DNA of 26,755 nucleotides from positions 1 through 26,755 of the forward strand of contig CAXUHK010000043.1 of NCBI GenBank assembly GCA_964250775.1, written 5' to 3'. Positions within the stretch are counted from its first letter, which is position 1, and each line of letters opens with the position of its first letter. Below are positions 23,583 through 26,755 of this stretch, piece by piece. The position numbers and the translations under genes were made by a program. Source of the stretch: CAVRQM01 sp964250775. Its GTDB lineage: Bacteria; Pseudomonadota; Alphaproteobacteria; Acetobacterales; Acetobacteraceae. The notes beneath the pieces are model-generated. The model saw only the letters and a list, made by a program, of their open reading frames with translations. It was not told where the DNA came from and did no database searches.

Positions 23583-24335
23583 TCAGTAACGGCCGACCAG
23601 CAGGCCGCCATCGACGGCGATGGTCTGCCCGGTCAGGTAGCGCGCGGCGTCCGAGGCGAGGAACAGCGCCACGTCGGCGATGTCCTCCGGCTCGCCGACC
23701 CGGCCCAGCGGGATGAACGAGGCGGCCTGTTCGAGGCCTTCCGGCCCGAGCGAGTGCTCGCGCGACAAGGCCTGCGCGGTGCGGATGTAGCCGGGGGCGA
23801 TGGCGTTGACCCTTATGCCGGCGCGCGCCAGCTCGACCGCGAGGCCGCGCACCAGCCCGACCACGCCGCTCTTGGCCGCCGAGTAGTGGACGTGCTCGTC
23901 CCAGCCGTAGGCCACGCCCATGATCGACGACAGCGCCACGATCGCGCCGCCGCCGCGCGCGCGCATCCCCAGCGCCGCCGCGCGCACCACGCGCAGCACG
24001 CCCTTGAGGTCGACGTCGAGCGTGTGGTCCCATCGCGCGTCGGTCATCTCGGCCAACGGCACGCGATGCGCGATGCCGGCGTTGGCGATCACCGCGTCCA
24101 GCCGGCCGAACGCCTGTTCAGCCTCGGCCACGCCAGCGTCGACCTGTTCCGTGCTGGTGACGTCGACGGCGCGGAACCGGGCGGTGCCGCCTGCGGCCAC
24201 GATCGCGTCGGCGACCGCCTGCCCCTCTTCGCTAAGCACGTCCGTCACCATTACCGCGTAGCCGGCGCGAGCGAAGACGTGCGCGGTGGCGCGGCCGATG
24301 CCGATGCCGGCGCCCGTCACCAGCGCGGTTTTCAT
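23583..24335 (-). CDS. Short-chain dehydrogenase/reductase, catabolic operon (SDR-A)
   Basis: A 250-residue classical SDR with TGAGIGIG (7-14), Asp32 at the end of the second strand (which favours NAD over NADP), NAG (85-87), catalytic Ser137, Tyr151 and Lys155, then A-P-G-Y-I-R-T. A bulky insertion (A-Y-G-W-D-E-H-V-H) between Ser and Tyr shapes the substrate pocket. ATG 24335 overlaps the stop of the upstream SDR as ATGA. NAD preference suggests an oxidative, catabolic role on an alcohol that arises in the same pathway as the amidase and HyuAB products. The substrate is unknown. Confidence 0.93.
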   Translation of the reverse strand: MKTALVTGAGIGIGRATAHVFARAGYAVMVTDVLSEEGQAVADAIVAAGGTARFRAVDVTSTEQVDAGVAEAEQAFGRLDAVIANAGIAHRVPLAEMTDARWDHTLDVDLKGVLRVVRAAALGMRARGGGAIVALSSIMGVAYGWDEHVHYSAAKSGVVGLVRGLAVELARAGIRVNAIAPGYIRTAQALSREHSLGPEGLEQAASFIPLGRVGEPEDIADVALFLASDAARYLTGQTIAVDGGLLVGRY

Positions 24336-25063
24336 AGCATCACGTCCCCCGAGTTCGGCCCGAGCGTCTGGCCCACGTATAGCGCCGCCGCCGGCGAGGC
24401 CAGGAAAGCCACGGTGTCCGCCACCTCCTCCGGCAGCCCGAACCGGCCGAGCGGCAGCTCCGCCAGCTTGGCCGCGCGCCAGGTGGGCGACAGGCTCTTC
24501 GACAGTTCGGTGTCGATCGGGCCGGGCGCCACCGCGTTGACCCTAACGCCGCGCCCACTCAGCTCGCGTGCCATGCTCTTGGTCATGCCGATGATGCCGG
24601 CCTTCGCCGCCGCGTAGTGCGCCAGCTCGCGGCCGCCGATCTGGCCCAGTTGCGAGGCGGTGTTGACGATCACGCCGTCACGCTGCGCCAGCATCCCCGG
24701 CACCGCGCGGCGGCAGCACAGGAAGGTGCCGCGCAGATGCACCGCGACCATGCGGTCGAAATCCTCCAGCGCCAGTTCCTCGAACGGCGCCTGGTGCACG
24801 TGGCCCGCAACGTTGACCAGCAGCGTCACCGGACCCGACGCCTCGGCGGCGCGGAACATCGCCTCGACCGCATCGGGGTCGCTGACGTCCGCACCCGTCG
24901 CCTGCGCGCGGCAGCCCTGTTCGCGCAGCGCGGCGGCCACGGAATCCGCGCCGGCGACATTGATGTCGGCGGCCAGCACCGAGGCGCCGTCGCGCGCCAG
25001 GCGTTGCGCGATGGCGCGGCCGATGCCGCTCGCCGCCCCCGTGACCAAGGCGTTGTGCGCCAT
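24332..25063 (-). CDS. Short-chain dehydrogenase/reductase, catabolic operon (SDR-B)
   Basis: A 243-residue classical SDR with TGAASGIG (8-15), Asp33 (NAD preference), N-V-A-G (84-87) where most relatives have N-N-A-G, Ser137, Tyr150, Lys154 and A-P-G-P-I-D-T. The C-terminus ends G-Q-T-L-G-P-N-S-G-D-V-M, so the usual V-D-G-G segment is replaced by N-S-G, a change near the cofactor/substrate lid. Both ends overlap neighbours by 4 bases (ATGA with the permease upstream, ATGA with SDR-A downstream). It is clearly diverged from SDR-A, so the pair probably acts on different intermediates. Confidence 0.93.
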   Translation of the reverse strand: MAHNALVTGAASGIGRAIAQRLARDGASVLAADINVAGADSVAAALREQGCRAQATGADVSDPDAVEAMFRAAEASGPVTLLVNVAGHVHQAPFEELALEDFDRMVAVHLRGTFLCCRRAVPGMLAQRDGVIVNTASQLGQIGGRELAHYAAAKAGIIGMTKSMARELSGRGVRVNAVAPGPIDTELSKSLSPTWRAAKLAELPLGRFGLPEEVADTVAFLASPAAALYVGQTLGPNSGDVML

Positions 25064-25911
25064 CAGGCGATCTCCTCTTGCAGCGCCGCCGTCCGACGGC
25101 CACGGCGCACGCTGATGCCCATCAGGATGCCGTACACCGCCAGCAGCGCGAACGAGAATAGGGTCGTCAGCACGCCGAACGCGAAGATGTTGGGATGGAT
25201 CTCCACCGCGAACGTCCCGTAGATCGCGAGCGGCAAGGTCTGCGCGCTGCCGGCGGTGAACAGCGTGCGCGGGAACTCGTCGTACGACAGCGTGAAGGCG
25301 AACAGCATGGCGCTCAGCACGCCGGGGAAGATCAGCGGCAACGTCACCCGCCGGAACGTGCGGCCGGGCGGCACGCCGAGGCTCCACGCCGCCTCCTCGA
25401 CCGAGCGGTCGAAGCGGTTGAAGACCGCCAGCATCACCAGGAAGGCGAACGGGAAGGCGTAGACCACGTGCGTCACGAACGAGGTCAGCCACCACTCGCG
25501 CGGGATGCCGAGCGCGTTGGCGACCAGCGCCACGCCGAGGCCCACCAGCACCCCCGGCACGATCATGCCCAGCACGAACAGGTAGAACACCGCGCCGGAA
25601 AAGCGGAACCGGCGGCGGAATGCCTGCGCCGAGAGCACGCCCAGCACCGTGCTCACGACGGTCGTCATGAGCGCCAGCGTCAGCGATCGCAGCAGCGCCG
25701 GCCCGAGCGGCAGCGGCGCCACCCGCGACGGCGGCACCAGGCCGAACAGGTGGCGATACCAGTAGGTCGACCATGCGACGATCGGGAATTGCGGCCCGCC
25801 CTCGGGGCCGGATTGGAAACTGAGCACGCCCAGGACGCCGAGCGGCGCGTACAGGAACACCAGGAACAATACGGTGAATGCCAGCAGCGGCCAGCGGATC
25901 GCGCTGTTCAT
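25063..25911 (-). CDS. Pot-type ABC transporter permease (PotC-like), second system
   Basis: A 282-residue inner-membrane permease with about six membrane segments. Y-A-P-L-G-V-L lies in the first segment (about 21-27), the EAA loop follows the pattern E-E-A-A-W-S-L-G-V-P-P ... T-L-P-L, and S-Y-D-E-F-P-R-T is the PotC-type downstream motif. A larger loop follows the first segment (about 34-70) and reads like a periplasmic contact for the binding protein. The ATG comes directly after the TAG of the upstream permease with no spacer, and the stop overlaps SDR-B as ATGA. Insertion of two SDR genes between permease and binding protein ties transport and metabolism into one transcript. Confidence 0.92.
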   Translation of the reverse strand: MNSAIRWPLLAFTVLFLVFLYAPLGVLGVLSFQSGPEGGPQFPIVAWSTYWYRHLFGLVPPSRVAPLPLGPALLRSLTLALMTTVVSTVLGVLSAQAFRRRFRFSGAVFYLFVLGMIVPGVLVGLGVALVANALGIPREWWLTSFVTHVVYAFPFAFLVMLAVFNRFDRSVEEAAWSLGVPPGRTFRRVTLPLIFPGVLSAMLFAFTLSYDEFPRTLFTAGSAQTLPLAIYGTFAVEIHPNIFAFGVLTTLFSFALLAVYGILMGISVRRGRRTAALQEEIA

Positions 25912-26755
25912 CTACAGTTCCTGCCGCAGGTCGACGCAGCGCAGCAGCCCGGCCACGACCATCGCCATGATCGCCGTCAGCACCACGCCGACCACCGCCG
26001 CGAACGCCCATTTCAGCGAACCCACCTGGGTCACGATGATGTTGCCGAGCAGGTTCACCTTGCGCCCGGACAGCGCCGCCGGTGTCGCGAACTCGCCCAG
26101 CACCATCACCGAGACGAAGATGCTGCCCACCACCACGCCCGGCAGCGAGAGCGGGAACACCACTGTGCGCAGGATGCGCCACCAGCCGGCGCCGAGGTCG
26201 CGCGCCGCCTCGATCAGGCTGGGATCGATGCGCGACAGCATGAAGGCGACCGGCCCCACCATGAACACCACGTAGATCTGCGTCATGCCGATCACCACGC
26301 TAAGCTCGGTGAACAGCAACTGTTGCAGCGGATGCTGGATCAGGCCCAGCTTCAGCAACAGGATGTTGACCGCGCCCTCGGTGCCCAGCATCGGCCGCCA
26401 AGCGACGACGCGGATCAGGAACGAGGTCCAGAACGGCACCACGCAGGCGACCAGCAGCATGGTCTGGATGGTCTTGTTGCGCACGAACAGGCCGATGTAG
26501 AGCGCCACCGGGTAGCCGACCAGCAGCGTCAGTGCCAGCACGACCAGCCAAATCCGCAGCGTGGTCCACAGCGCTTGCAGGTAGGTGGCGCTGCTGAAGA
26601 AGAACACCCAGCTCCGCGTGGTGAGCTCCGGCGTGATGGTGAAGGTCTTCTGCGTCCAGAACGAGACGTAGACCATCATCAGGATCGGCACGACCAGGAA
26701 CAGCGCCATCCAGGCCGCCCCCGGCGCGAGCAGCAGCGCGGTGCCGAGCCCGCGC
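25912..26755 (-). CDS. Pot-type ABC transporter permease (PotB-like), second system, partial
   Basis: A permease that runs off the right edge. The frame stays open to the last bases and the 15 codons before Met (26709) read G-L-G-T-A-L-L-L-A-P-G-A-A-W, a normal beginning of the first membrane helix; the true start therefore lies outside the window and Met 26709 is internal. Visible features are V-V-P-F-W-T-S-F-L-I-R-V-V-A-W (the PotB hallmark), the EAA loop I-E-A-A-R-D-L-G-A-G ... F-P-L, and G-E-F-A-T-P-A-A-L in the next segment. It is the first visible gene of the nine-gene minus-strand operon; the promoter is not in the window. Confidence 0.92.
   Translation of the reverse strand, partial: RGLGTALLLAPGAAWMALFLVVPILMMVYVSFWTQKTFTITPELTTRSWVFFFSSATYLQALWTTLRIWLVVLALTLLVGYPVALYIGLFVRNKTIQTMLLVACVVPFWTSFLIRVVAWRPMLGTEGAVNILLLKLGLIQHPLQQLLFTELSVVIGMTQIYVVFMVGPVAFMLSRIDPSLIEAARDLGAGWWRILRTVVFPLSLPGVVVGSIFVSVMVLGEFATPAALSGRKVNLLGNIIVTQVGSLKWAFAAVVGVVLTAIMAMVVAGLLRCVDLRQEL

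Noticed and set aside
22327..24033. Upstream extension of the binding-protein frame to 24033
   Set aside because: The extra N-terminal sequence is an out-of-frame reading of the SDR gene. Met 23562 has a strong ribosome-binding site and begins a clear signal peptide.

Overview
The window is about 26.8 kb of a GC-rich bacterial chromosome. Codon use and gene types (Pot-type ABC importers, HyuA/HyuB, a LOV histidine kinase, tightly overlapping operons) suggest an alphaproteobacterium, possibly Rhodospirillales/Acetobacteraceae; this placement is an inference and no rRNA or marker gene confirms it. The sequence is draft quality: ten Ns lie inside an amidase gene, and one other gene carries a single-base frameshift.

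Layout, left to right. (1) 1-3033: the end of a peptide/nickel-type ABC importer (two ATPases, coupled by a 1-base stop/start overlap), a short-chain dehydrogenase (SDR) on the opposite strand, and an M20 amidohydrolase transcribed divergently from the SDR across an 81-bp spacer with a 16-bp inverted repeat. (2) 3038-5275: one large minus-strand protein that joins a SAM methyltransferase to a family-9 (heptosyltransferase-like) glycosyltransferase, with an extra domain inside the latter. (3) 5407-6894: a lower-GC restriction-modification cassette. It has a BglII/BstYI-type endonuclease gene broken by a -1 frameshift, a convergent MT-A70 adenine methyltransferase, and palindromes in front of the endonuclease. 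(4) 6933-12330: a class III aminotransferase divergent from a complete PotABCD-type importer (ATPase, two permeases, binding protein). Together they suggest polyamine or omega-amino acid uptake and deamination.

(5) 12331-15991: a spacer with four perfect copies of a 17-bp repeat, then an apparent operon of a LOV-domain blue-light histidine kinase with a fused receiver, a three-histidine-box fatty acid desaturase and a TIM-barrel isomerase-like protein. (6) 15992-26755, all minus strand and entering from the right edge: two permeases, two SDRs, a Tat-exported binding protein, an ATPase, an amidase, HyuA and HyuB. Most junctions overlap by 4 bases or lie within a few bases, so this is very probably one nine-gene (or longer) operon that imports an amide, lactam or hydantoin-like compound, opens or cleaves it with the amidase and the ATP-dependent HyuAB pair, and oxidises an alcohol or carbonyl with the SDRs. 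The substrate cannot be read from the sequence.

No tRNA, rRNA, CRISPR array, insertion sequence or phage gene was seen. No gene-free stretch exceeds 300 bases; the largest spacers are 5276-5485 (210 bp), 12331-12501 (171 bp) and 8319-8472 (154 bp).
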